Assembly (NCBI RefSeq): GCF_029227915.1
Contig: NC_079883.1
Coordinates: 32,056,001 to 32,120,000 of the forward strand
Direction of reading: 5' to 3'
Source: Hydractinia symbiolongicarpus
Taxonomy: Eukaryota > Cnidaria > Hydrozoa > Anthoathecata > Hydractiniidae
Length of the DNA stretch: 64,000 nucleotides
Under the pieces are notes generated by a model that was given only the letters and a program-made list of their open reading frames with translations, was not told the DNA's origin and did not search any database. Position 1 is the stretch's first letter; each line of letters begins with the position of its first letter. Shown here in pieces: positions 1 to 12,510 of this stretch. The position numbers and the translations under genes were made by a program.

Positions 1-1884
1 CGCCGGCAAACGAAAATCCGCGATTTCCCGTAAATCCCGGGCTTGGCACGTATAGTCGAATGTATACAAAGAAAGTACCCTGTGAGTAAACTCATTTCCA
101 GAACGATTTTTTAAATTATTTTTTCACCACTAAAACGCATAAGACTTGTAGTTTTTAAAAATGTTTTCATTTTTGATGAGACGCTGAATAAAAGCAGTTT
201 AATCGCCGGCAAACGAAAACCCGCGATTTCCCGTAAATCCGGGGCTTGGCCCGTATAGTCAAAAGTATACAAAGAAAGTACCCAGGGAGTAAACTCATTT
301 CCCGAACGAGTTTTTAAATTATTTTTTCACCACTAAAACGCATGAGACTTGTAGTTTTCAAAAATATTTTCATATTTGATGTGACGCTGAATAAAAGAAG
401 TTTAATCGCCGGCAAACGAAAATCCGCGAGTTCCTGTAAATCCCGGACTCGGCCCGTATAGTCAAAAGTATACAAAGAAAGTACCCAGGGAGTAAACTCA
501 TTTCCCGAACGAATTTTTAATTTATTTTTTCACCACTAAAACGCATGAGACTTGTAGTTTTCAAAGATGTTTTCATTTTTGATGAGACGCTTAATGAAAG
601 AGGTTTAATCGCCGGCAAACGAAATCTCGCGTTTTTCCGTAAATCCGGGGCTTGGCCCGTATAGTCGAATGTAAACAAAGAAAGTACCCAGGGAGTAAAC
701 TCATTTCCCGAACGATTTTTTAAATTTTTTTTTCACCACTAAAACGCATGAAACTTGTAGTTTTCAAAAATGTTTTCATTTTTGATGAGACGCTGAATAA
801 AAGAAGTTTAATCGCCGGCAAACGAAAACCCGCGATTTCCTGAAAATCCAGGGCTTGGCCCGTATAGTCAAAAGTATACAAAGAAAGTACCCAGGGAGTA
901 AACTCATTTCCCGAACAATTTTTTAAATTATTTTTTCACCACTAAAACGCATGAGACTTGTAGTTTTCAAAAATGTTTTCATTTTGGATGAGACGCTGAA
1001 TAAAAGCAGTTTAATCGCCGGCAAACGAAATCCCGCGTTTTCCCGTAAATCCGGGGCTTGGCCCGTATAGTCGAATGTATACAAAGAAAGTACCCAGGGA
1101 GTAAACTCATTTCCCGAACGATTTTTTATATTATTTTTTTACCACTAAACGCATGAGACTTGTAGTTTTCAAAAATATTATCATATTTGATGTGACGCTG
1201 AATAAAAGAAGTTTAATCGCCGGCAAACGAAAATCCGCGATTTCCCGTAAATCCCGGACTCGGCCCGTATAGTCAAAAGTATACAAAGAAAGTACCCAGG
1301 GAGTAAACTCATTTCCCGAACGATTTTTGAAAATATTTTTTCACCACTAAAACGCATGAGACTTGTAGTTTTCAAAAATGTTTTCATTTTGGATGAGACG
1401 CTGAATAAAAGCAGTTTAATCGCCGGCAAACGAAAACCTGCGATTTCCCTAAATCCCGGACTCGGCCCGTATAGTCAAAAGTATACAAAGAAAGTACCCA
1501 GGGAGTAAACTCATTTCCAGAACGATTTTTTAAATTATTTTTTCACCACTAAAACGCATAAGACTTGTAATTTTTAAAAATGTTTTCATTTTTGATGAGA
1601 CGCTGAATAAAAGAAGTTTAATCGCCGGCAAACGAAAACCCGCGATTTCCCGTAAATCCCGGGCTTGGCCCGTATAGTCAAAAGTATACAAAGAAAGTAC
1701 CCTGTGAGTAAACTCATTTCCAAAACGATTTTTTAAATTATTCTTTCACCACTAAAACGCATAAGACTTGTAGTTTTCAAAAATGTTTTCATTTTTGATG
1801 AGACGCTGAATAAAAGAAGTTTAATCGCCGGCAAACGAAAACCCGCGATTTCCTGTAAATCCAGGGCTTGGCCCGTATAGTCAA
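1..1884. repeat. Satellite block, mixed monomer subtypes
   Basis: About nine monomers. The first ~830 bp reappear almost unchanged at offset 4660 (from about 4661), with only scattered substitutions, so this part shares an ancestor with 4661-5490. Nothing but satellite is seen. Confidence 0.9.
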
Positions 1885-3099
1885 AAGTATACAAAGAAAG
1901 TACCCAGGGAGTAAACTCATTTCCCGAACGATTTTTTAAATTATTTTTTCACCACTAAAACGCATGAGACTTGTAGTTTTCAAAAATGTTTTCATTTTGG
2001 ATGAGACGCTGAATAAAAGCAGTTTAATCGCCGGCAAACGAAAACCTGCGATTTCCCTAAATCCCGGACTCGGCCCGTATAGTCAAAAGTATACAAAGAA
2101 AGTACCCAGGGAGTAAACTCATTTCCAGAACGATTTTTTAAATTATTTTTTCACCACTAAAACGCATAAGACTTGTAATTTTTAAAAATGTTTTCATTTT
2201 TGATGAGACGCTGAATAAAAGAAGTTTAATCGCCGGCAAACAAAAACCCGCGATTTCCCGTAAATCCCGGGCTTGGCCCGTATAGTCAAAAGTATACAAA
2301 GAAAGTACCCAGGGAGTAAACTCATTTCCCGAACGATTTTTTATATTATTTTTTTACCACTAAACGCATGAGACTTGTAGTTTTCAAAAATATTATCATA
2401 TTTGATGAGACGCTGAATAAAAGAAGTTTAATCGCCGGCAAACGAAAACCCGCGATTCCCCGTAAATCCCGGGCTTGGCACGTATAGTCGAATGTATACA
2501 AAGAAAGTACCCTGTGAGTAAACTCATTTCCAGAACGATTTTTTAAATTATTTTTTCACCACTAAAACGCATAAGACTTGTTGTTTTTAAAAATGTTTTC
2601 ATTTTTGATGAGACGCTGAATAAAAGCAGTTTAATCGCCGGCAAACGAAAACCCGCGATTTCCCGTAAATCCGGGGCTTGGCCCGTATAGTCAAAAGTAT
2701 ACAAATAAAGTACCCAGGGAGTAAACTCATTTCCCGAACGATTTTTTAAATTATTTTTTCACCACTAAAACGCATGAGACTTGTAGTTTTCAAAAATGTT
2801 TTCATTTTTGATGAGACGCTGAATAAAAGCAGTTTAATCGCCGGCAAACGAAAACCTGCGATTTCCCTAAATCCCGGACTCAGCCCGTATAGTCAAAAGT
2901 ATACAAAGAAAGTACCCAGGGAGTAAACTCATTTCCCGAACGATTTTTGAAATTATTTTTTCACCACTAAAACGCATGAGACTTGTAGTTTTTAAAAATG
3001 TTTTCATTTTTGATGAGACGCTTAATGAAAGAGGTTTAATCGCCGGCAAACGAAATCCCGCGTTTTCCCGTAAATCCGGGGCTTGGCCCGTATAGTCGA
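1885..3099. repeat. Higher-order repeat, 6-monomer unit, copy 1 (1215 bp)
   Basis: This segment matches 3100-4314 at a constant offset of 1215 bp. The match includes the diagnostic TTGTTGTTTTTAAAA variant, TACAAATAAAG, and the rare TTTTGGATGAG variant. One clear difference is CTAAAACG here against CTATAACG in copy 2. The left boundary is fixed only to within about 30 bp, because the monomers on both sides are themselves similar. Confidence 0.85.
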
Positions 3100-4314
3100 A
3101 TGTATACAAAGAAAGTACCCAGGGAGTAAACTCATTTCCCGAACGATTTTTTAAATTATTTTTTCACCACTATAACGCATGAGACTTGTAGTTTTCAAAA
3201 ATGTTTTCATTTTGGATGAGACGCTGAATAAAAGCAGTTTAATCGCCGGCAAACGAAAACCTGCGATTTCCCTAAATCCCGGACTCGGCCCGTATAGTCA
3301 AAAGTATACAAAGAAAGTACCCAGGGAGTAAACTCATTTCCAGAACGATTTTTTAAATTATTTTTTCACCACTAAAACGCATAAGACTTGTAATTTTTAA
3401 AAATGTTTTCATTTTTGATGAGACGCTGAATAAAAGAAGTTTAATCGCCGGCAAACAAAAACCCGCGATTTCCCGTAAATCCCGGGCTTGGCCCGTATAG
3501 TCAAAAGTATACAAAGAAAGTACCCAGGGAGTAAACTCATTTCCCGAACGATTTTTTATATTATTTTTTTACCACTAAACGCATGAGACTTGTAGTTTTC
3601 AAAAATATTATCATATTTGATGAGACGCTGAATAAAAGAAGTTTAATCGCCGGCAAACGAAAACCCGCGATTCCCCGTAAATCCCGGGCTTGGCACGTAT
3701 AGTCGAATGTATACAAAGAAAGTACCCTGTGAGTAAACTCATTTCCAGAACGATTTTTTAAATTATTTTTTCACCACTAAAACGCATAAGACTTGTTGTT
3801 TTTAAAAATGTTTTCATTTTTGATGAGACGCTGAATAAAAGCAGTTTAATCGCCGGCAAACGAAAACCCGCGATTTCCCGTAAATCCGGGGCTTGGCCCG
3901 TATAGTCAAAAGTATACAAATAAAGTACCCAGGGAGTAAACTCATTTCCCGAACGATTTTTTAAATTATTTTTTCACCACTAAAACGCATGAGACTTGTA
4001 GTTTTCAAAAATGTTTTCATTTTTGATGAGACGCTGAATAAAAGCAGTTTAATCGCCGGCAAACGAAAACCTGCGATTTCCCTAAATCCCGGACTCAGCC
4101 CGTATAGTCAAAAGTATACAAAGAAAGTACCCAGGGAGTAAACTCATTTCCCGAACGATTTTTGAAATTATTTTTTCACCACTAAAACGCATGAGACTTG
4201 TAGTTTTTAAAAATGTTTTCATTTTTGATGAGACGCTTAATGAAAGAGGTTTAATCGCCGGCAAACGAAATCCCGCGTTTTCCCGTAAATCCGGGGCTTG
4301 GCCCGTATAGTCGA
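3100..4314. repeat. Higher-order repeat, 6-monomer unit, copy 2 (1215 bp)
   Basis: Second tandem copy of the 1215-bp six-monomer unit. Similarity to the start of the unit continues to about 4433, where a different monomer subtype (AAAATCCGCAATTTCC) takes over. This marks the end of the amplified segment. Confidence 0.85.
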
Positions 4315-6435
4315 ATGTATACAAAGAAAGTACCCAGGGAGTAAACTCATTTCCCGAACGATTTTTTAAATTATTTTTTCACCACTATAACGCATGAGAC
4401 TTGTAGTTTTCAAAAATGTTTTCATTTTTGATGAGACGCTGAATAAAAGCAGTTTAATCGCCGGCAAACGAAAATCCGCAATTTCCCGTAAATCCCGGAC
4501 TCGGCCCGTATAGTCAACGGTATACAAAAAAGTACCCAGGGAGTAAACTCATTTCCCGAACGATTTTTGAAATTATTTTTTCACCACTAAAACGCATGAG
4601 ACTTGTAGTTTTCAAAAATGTTTTCATTTTTGATGAGACGCTGAATAAAAGAAGTTTAATCGCCGGCAAACGAAAATCCGCGATTTCCCGTAAATCCCGG
4701 GCTTGGCACGTATAGTCGAATGTATACAAAGAAAGTACCCTGTGAGTAAACTCATTTCCAGAACGATTTTTTAAATTATTTTTTCACCACTAAAACGCAT
4801 AAGACTTGTAGTTTTTAAAAATGTTTTCATTTTTGATGAGACGCTGAATAAAAGCAGTTTAATCGCCGGCAAACGAAAACCCGCGATTTCCCGTAAATCC
4901 GGGGCTTGGCCCGTATAGTCAAAAGTATACAAAGAAAGCACCCAGGGAGTAAACTCATTTCCCGAACGATTTTTTAAATTATTTTTTCACCACTAAAACG
5001 CATGAGACTTGTAGTTTTCAAAAATATTTTCATATTTGATGTGACGCTGAATAAAAGAAGTTTAATCGCCGGCAAACGAAAATCCGCGAGTTCCTGTAAA
5101 TCCCGGACTCGGCCCGTATAGTCAAAAGTATACAAAGAAAGTACCCAGGGAGTAAACTCATTTCCCGAACGATTTTTTAATTTATTTTTTCACCACTAAA
5201 ACGCATGAGACTTGTAGTTTTCAAAAACGTTTTCATTTTTGATGAGACGCTTAATGAAAGAGGTTTAATCGCCGGCAAACGAAATCCCGCGTTTTCCCGT
5301 AAATACGGGGCTTGGCCCGTATAGTCGAATGTATACAAAGAAAGTACCCAGGGAGTAAACTCATTTCCCGAACGATTTTTTAAATTTTTTTTTCACCACT
5401 AAAACGCATGAAACTTGTAGTTTTCAAAAATGTTTTCATTTTTGATGAGACGCTGAATAAAAGAAGTTTAATCGCCGGCAAACGAAAACCCGCGATTTCC
5501 CGTAAATCACGGGCTTGGCACGTATAGTCGAATGTATACAAAGAAAGTACCCAGGGAGTAAACTCATTTCCCGAACAATTTTTTAAATTTTTTTTTCACC
5601 ACTAAAACGCATGAAACTTGTAGTTTTCAAAAATGTTTTCATTTTTGATGAGACGCTGAATAAAAGCAGTTTAATCGCCGGCAAACGAAAATCTGCGATT
5701 TCCCGTAAATCCCGGACTCGGCCCGTATAGTCAACGGTATACAAAGAAAGTACCCAGGGAGTAAACTCATTTCCCGAACGATTTTTGAAATTATTTTTTC
5801 ACCACTAAAACGCATGAGACTTGTAGTTTTAAAAAATGTTTTCATTTTTGATGAGACGCTTAATGAAAGAGGTTTAATCGCCGGCAAACGAAATCCCGCG
5901 TTTTCCCGTAAATCCGGGGCTTGGCCCGTATAGTCGAATGTATACAAAGAAAGTACCCAGGGAGTAAACTCATTTCCCGAACGATTTTTTAAATTTTTTT
6001 TTCACCACTAAAACGCATGAAACTTGTAGTTTTCAAAAATGTTTTCATTTTTGATGAGACGCTGAATAAAAGAGGTTTAATCGCCGGCAAACGAAAATCC
6101 GCGATTTCCCGTAAATCCCGGACTTGGCACGTATAGTCGAATGTTTACAAAGAAAGTACCCTGTGAGTAAACTCATTTCCAGAACGATTTTTTAAATTAT
6201 TTTTTCACCACTAAAACGCATAAGACTTGTAGTTTTTAAAAATGTTTTCATTTTTGATGAGACGCTGAATAAAAGCAGTTTAATCGCCGGCAAACGAAAA
6301 CCCGCGATTTCCCGTAAATCCGGGGCTTGGCACGTATAGTCAAAAGTATACAAAGAAAGTACCCAGGGAGTAAACTCATTTCCCGAACGATTTTTTAAAT
6401 TATTTTTTCACCACTAAAACGCATGAGACTTGTAG
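4315..6435. repeat. Satellite block before the 6-kb duplication
   Basis: About ten to eleven monomers with mixed subtypes. Part (4661-5490) repeats the start of the window at offset 4660. Nothing other than satellite is seen. Confidence 0.9.
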
Positions 6436-9400
6436 TTTTCAAAAATTTTTTCATATTTGATGTGACGCTGAATAAAAGAAGTTTAATCGCCGGCAAACAA
6501 AAATCCGCGAGTTCCTGTAAATCCCGGACTCGGCCCGTATAGTCAAAAGTATACAAAGAAAGTACCCAGGGAGTAAACTCATTTCCCGAACGATTTTTTA
6601 ATTTATTTTTTCACCACTAAAACGCATGAGACTTGTAGTTTTCAAAAATGTTTTCATTTTTGATGAGACGCTTAATGAAAGAGGTTTAATCGCCGGCAAA
6701 CGAAATCCCGCGTTTTCCCGTAAATCCGGGGCTTGGCCCGTATAGTCAAATGTATACAAAGAAAGTACCCAGGGAGTAAACTCATTTCCCGAACGATTTT
6801 TTAAATTTTTTTTTCACCACTAAAACGCATGAAACTTGTAGTTTTCAAAAATGTTTTCATTTTTGATGAGACGCTGAATAAAAGAAGTTTAATCGCCGGC
6901 AAACGAAAACCCGCGATTTCCCGTAAATCCCGGGCTTGGCACGTATAGTCGAATGTATACAAAGAAAGTACCCAGGGAGTAAACTCATTTCCCGAACGAT
7001 TTTTTAAATTTTTTTTTCACCACTAAAACGCATGAGACTTGTAGTTTTCAAAAATGTTTTCATTTTGGATGAGACGCTGAATAAAAGCAGTTTAATCGCC
7101 GGCAAACGAAAACCTGCGATTTCCCTAAATCCCGGACTCGGCCCGTATAGTCAAAAGTATACAAAGAAAGTACCCAGGGAGTAAACTCATTTCCAGAACG
7201 ATTTTTTAAATAATTTTTTCACCACTAAAACGCATAAGACTTGTAATTTTTAAAAATGTTTTCATTTTCGATGAGACGCTGAATAAAAGAAGTTTAATCG
7301 CCGGCAAACGAAAACCTGCGATTTCCCGTAAATCCCGGGCTTGGCCCGTATAGTCAAAAGTATACAAAGAAAGTACCCTGTGAGGAAACTCATTTCCAGA
7401 ACGATTTTTTAAATTATTCTTTCACCACTAAAACGCATAAGACTTGTAGTTTTCAAAAATGTTTTCATTTTTGATGAGACGCTGAATAAAAGAAGTTTAA
7501 TCGCCGGCAAACGAAAACCCGCGATTTCCTGTAAATCCAGGGCTTGGCCCGTATAGTCAAAAATATACAAAGAAAGTACCCAGGGAGTAAACTCATTTCC
7601 CGAACGATTTTTTAAATTATTTTTTCACCACTAAAACGCATGAGACTTGTAGTTTTCAAAAATGTTTTCATTTTTGATGAGACGCTGAATAAAAGAAGTT
7701 TAATCGCCGGCAAACGAAAACCCGCGATTTCCCGTAAATCCCGGGCTTGGCCCGTATAGTCAAAAGTATACAAAGAAAGTACCCAGGGAGTAAACCCCTT
7801 TTCCCGAACGATTTTTTATATTATTTTTTTACCACTAAACGCATGAGACTTGTAGTTTTCAAAAATATTATCATATTTGATGAGACGCTGAATAAAAGAA
7901 GTTTAATCGCCGGCAAACGAAAACCCGCGATTTCCCGTAAATCCCGGGCTTGGCACGTATAGTCGAATGTATACAAAGAAAGTACCCTGTGAGTAAACTC
8001 ATTTCCAGAACGATTTTTTAAATTATTTTTTCACCACTAAAACGCATAAGACTTGTTGTTTTTAAAAATGTTTTCATTTTTGATGAGACGCTGAATAAAA
8101 GCAGTTTAATCGCCGGCAAACGAAAACCCGCGATTTCCCGTAAATCCGGGGCTTGGCCCGTATAGTCAAAAGTATACAAAGAAAGTACCCAGGGAGTAAA
8201 CTCATTTCCCGAACGATTTTTTAAATTATTTTTTCACCACTAAAATGCATGAGACTTGTAGTTTTCAAAAATGTTTTCATTTTTGATGAGACGCTGAATA
8301 AAAGCAGTTTAATCGCCGGCAAACGAAAACCTGCGATTTCCCTAACTCCCGGACTCGGCCCGTATAGTCAAAAGTATACAAAGAAAGTACCTAGGGAGTA
8401 AACTCATTTCCCGAACGATTTTTGAAATTATTTTTTCACCACTAAAACGCATGAGACTTGTAGTTTTCAAAAATGTTTTCATTTTTGATGAGACGTTTAA
8501 TGAAAGAGGTTTAATCGCCGGCAAACGAAATCCCGCGTTTTCCCGTAAATCCGGGGCTTGGCCCGTATAGTCGAATGTATACAAAGAAAGTACCCAGGGA
8601 GTAAACTCATTTCCCGAACGATTTTTTAAATTATTTTTTCACCACTATAACGCATGAGACTTGTAGTTTTCAAAAATGTTTTCATTTTTGATGAGACGCT
8701 GAATAAAAGCAGTTTAATCGCCGGCAAACGAAAATCCGCGATTTCCCGTAAATCCCGGACTCGGCCCGTATAGTCAACGGTATACAAAGAAAGTACCCAG
8801 GGAGTAAACTCATTTCCCGAACGATTTTTGAAATTCACCACTAAAACGCATGAGACTTGTAGTTTTCAAAAATGTTTTCATTTTTGATGAGACGCTTAAT
8901 GAAAGAGGTTTAATCGCCGGCAAACGAAATCCCGCGTTTTCCCGTAAATCCGGGGCTTGGCATGTATAGTCGAATGTATACAAAGAAAGTACCCAGGGAG
9001 TAAACTCATTTCCCGAACGATTTTTTAAATTTTTTCTTCACCACTAAAACGCATGAAACTTGTAGTTTTCAAAAATGTTTTCATTTTTGATGAGAGGCTG
9101 AATAAAAGAAGTTTAATCGCCGGCAAACGAAAACCCGCGATTTCCCGTAAATCCCGGGCTTGGCACGTATAGTCGAATGTATACAAAGAAAGTACCCAGG
9201 GAGTAAACTCATTTCCCGAACGATTTTTTAAATTTTTTCTTCACCACTAAAACGCATGAAACTTGTAGTTTTCAAAAATGTTTTCATTTTTGATGAGACG
9301 CTGAATGAAAGAAGTTTAATGGCCGGCAAACAAAAACCCGCGATTTCCCGTAAATCCCGGGCTTGGCACGTATAGTCGAATGTATACAAAGAAAGTACCC

Positions 9401-12400
9401 TGTGAGTAAACTCATTTCCAGAACGATTTTTTAAATTATTTTTTCACCACTAAAACGCATAAGACTTGTAGTTTTTAAAAATGTTTTCATTTTTGATGAG
9501 ACGCTGAATAAAAGCAGTTTTATCGCCGGCAAACGAAAACCCGCGATTTCCCGTAAATCCAGGGCTTGGCCCGTATAGTCAAAAGTATACAAAGAAAGTA
9601 CCCAGGGAGTAAACTCATTTCCCGAACGATTTTTTAAATTATTTTTTCACCACTAAAACGCATGAGACTTGTAGTTTTCAAAAATATTTTCATATTTGAT
9701 GTGACGCTGAATAAAAGAAGTTTAATCGCCGGCAAACGAAAATCCGCGAGTTCCTGTAAATCCCGGACTCGGCCCGTATAGTCAAAAGTATACAAAGAAA
9801 GTACCCAGGGAGTAAACTCATTTCCCGAACGATTTTTTAATTTATTTTTTCACCACTAAAACGCATGAGACTTGTAGTTTTCAAAAATGTTTTCATTTTT
9901 GATGAGACGCTTAATGAAAGAGGTTTAATCGCCGGCAAACGAAATCCCGCGTTTTCCCGTAAATCCGGGGCTTGGCCCGTATAGTCGAATGTATACAAAG
10001 AAAGTACCCAGGGAGTAAACTCATTTCCCGAACGATTTTTTAAATTTTTTTTTCACCACTAAAACGCATGAAACTTGTAGTTTTCAAAAATGTTTTCATT
10101 TTTGATGAGACGCTGAATAAAAGAAGTTTAATCGCCGGCAAACGAAAACCCGCGATTTCCCGTAAATCCCGGGCTTGGCACGTATAGTCGAATGTATACA
10201 AAGAAAGTACCCAGGGAGTAAACTCATTTCCCGAACGATTTTTTAAATTTTTTTTTCACCACTAAAACGCATGAAACTTGAAGTTTTCAAAAATGTTTTC
10301 ATTTTTGTTGAGACGCTGAATAAAAGAAGTTTAATCGCCGGCAAACGAAAACCCGCGATTTCCCGTAAATCCCGGGCTTGGCACATATAGTCGAATGTAT
10401 ACAAAGAAAGTACCCTGTGAGTTAACTCATTTCCAGAACGATTTTTTAAATTATTTTTTCACCACTAAAACGCATAAGACTTGTAGGTTTTAAAAATGTT
10501 TTCATTTTTGATGTGACGGTGAATAAAAGAAGTTTAATCGCCGGCAAACGAAAACCCGCGATTTCCCGTAATCCCCGGCTTGGCTCGTATAGTCAAAAGT
10601 ATACAAAGAAAGTACCCAGGGAGTAAACTCATTTCCCGAACGATTTTTTAAATTATTTTTTCACCACCAAAACGCATGAGACTTGTAGTTTTCAAAAATG
10701 TTTTCATTTTTGATGAGACGCTGAATAAAAGAAGTTTAATTGCCGGCAAACGAAAACCCGCGATTTCCCGTAAATCCCGGGCTTGGCACGTATAGTCGAA
10801 TGTATACAAAGAAAGTACCCTGTGAGTAAACTCATTTCCAGAACGATTTTTTAAATTATTCTTTCAACACTAAAACGCATAAGACTTGTAGTTTTTAAAA
10901 AAGTTTTCATTTTTGATGAGACGCTGAATAAAAGCAGTTTAATCGCCGGCAAACGAAAACCTGCGATTTCCCTAAATCCCGGACTCGGCCCGTATAGTCA
11001 AAAGTATACAAAGAAAGTACCCAGGGAGTAAACTCATTTCCAGAACGATTTTTTAAATTATTTTTTCACCACTAAAACGCATAGGACTTGTAATTTTTAA
11101 AAATGTTTTCATTTTTGATGAGATGCTGAATAAAAGAAGTTTAATCGCCGGCAAACGAAAACCCGCGATTTCCCGTAAATCCCGGGCTTGGCCCGTATAG
11201 TCAAAAGTATACAAAGAAAGTACCCAGGGAGTAAACTCATTTCCCGAACGATTTTTTATATTATTTTTTTACCACTAAACGCATGAGACTTGTAGTTTTC
11301 AAAAATATTTTCATATTTGATGAGACGCTGAATAAAAGAAGTTTAATCGCCGGCAAACGAAAACCCGCGATTTCCCGTAAATCCCGGGCTTGGCCCGTAT
11401 AGTCAAAAGTATACAAAGAAAGTACCCAGGGAGTAAACTCATTTCCCGAACGATTTTTTAAATTATTTTTTCACCACTAAAACGCATGAGACTTGTAGTT
11501 TTCAAAAATGTTTTCATTTTTGATGAGACGCTGAATAAAAGCAGTTTAATCGCCGGCAAACGAAAACCTGCGATTTCCCTAAATCCCGGACTCGGCCCGT
11601 ATAGTCAAAAGTATACAAAGAAAGTACCCAGGGAGTAAACTCATTTCCCGAACGATTTTTTAATTTATTTTTTCACCACTAAAACGCATGAGACTTGTAG
11701 TTTTCAAAAATGTTTTCATTTTTGATGAGACGCTTAATGAAAGAGGTTTAATCGCCGGCAAACGAAATCCCGCGTTTTCCCGTAAATCCGGGGCTTGGCC
11801 CGTATAGTCGAATGTATACAAAGAAAGTACCCAGGGAGTAAACTCATTTCCCGAACGATTTTTTAAATTTTTTTTTCACCACTAAAACGCATGAAACTTG
11901 TAGTTTTCAAAAATGTTTTCATTTTTGATGAGACGCTGAATAAAAGAAGTTTAATTGCCGGCAAACGAAAACCCGCGATTTCCCGTAAATCCCGGGCTTG
12001 GCACGTATAGTCGAATGTATACAAAGAAAGTACCCTGTGAGTAAACTCATTTCCAGAACGATTTTTTAAATTATTCTTTCAACACTAAAACGCATAAGAC
12101 TTGTAGTTTTTAAAAAAGTTTTCATTTTTGATGAGACGCTGAATAAAAGCAGTTTAATCGCCGGCAAACGAAAACCTGCGATTTCCCTAAATCCCGGACT
12201 CGGCCCGTATAGTCAAAAGTATACAAAGAAAGTACCCAGGGAGTAAACTCATTTCCAGAACGATTTTTTAAATTATTTTTTCACCACGAAAACGCATAGG
12301 ACTTGTAATTTTTAAAAATGTTTTCATTTTTGATGAGATGCTGAATAAAAGAAGTTTAACCGCCGGCAAACGAAAACCCGCGATTTCCCGTAAATCCCGG

Positions 12401-12510
12401 GCTTGGCACGTATAGTCAAAAGTATACAAAGAAAGTACCCAGGGAGTAAACTCATTTCCCGAACGATTTTTTATATTATTTTTTTACCACTAAACGCATG
12501 AGACTTGTAG
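6436..12510. repeat. 30-monomer tandem duplication, copy A1 (6075 bp)
   Basis: Matches 12511-18585 at a constant offset of 6075 bp. Shared rare markers include GTAAACCCCTTTTCC (7791/13866), an 8-bp loss in the T tract giving GAAATTCACC (8830/14905), GAGAGGCTGAAT (about 9093/15168), TTTAATGGCCGGC (about 9315/15390) and TTCAACAC (10864/16939). I found only a handful of differences, for example GTAGTTTTC against GTAGGTTTC near 8260/14335. The breakpoint lies in the stretch around TTTTCAAAAATTTTTTCAT (6436). Confidence 0.9.

Noticed and set aside
583-602. Hammerhead ribozyme-like core, TGATGAG...GAAAG, in monomers with CGCTTAATGAAAG
   Set aside because: The essential C of CUGAUGA is U here (TTGATGAG), no stem II can form between the two core parts, and most monomers have GCTGAATAAAAG without GAAA. 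A structure search with an Infernal hammerhead model could confirm the absence.
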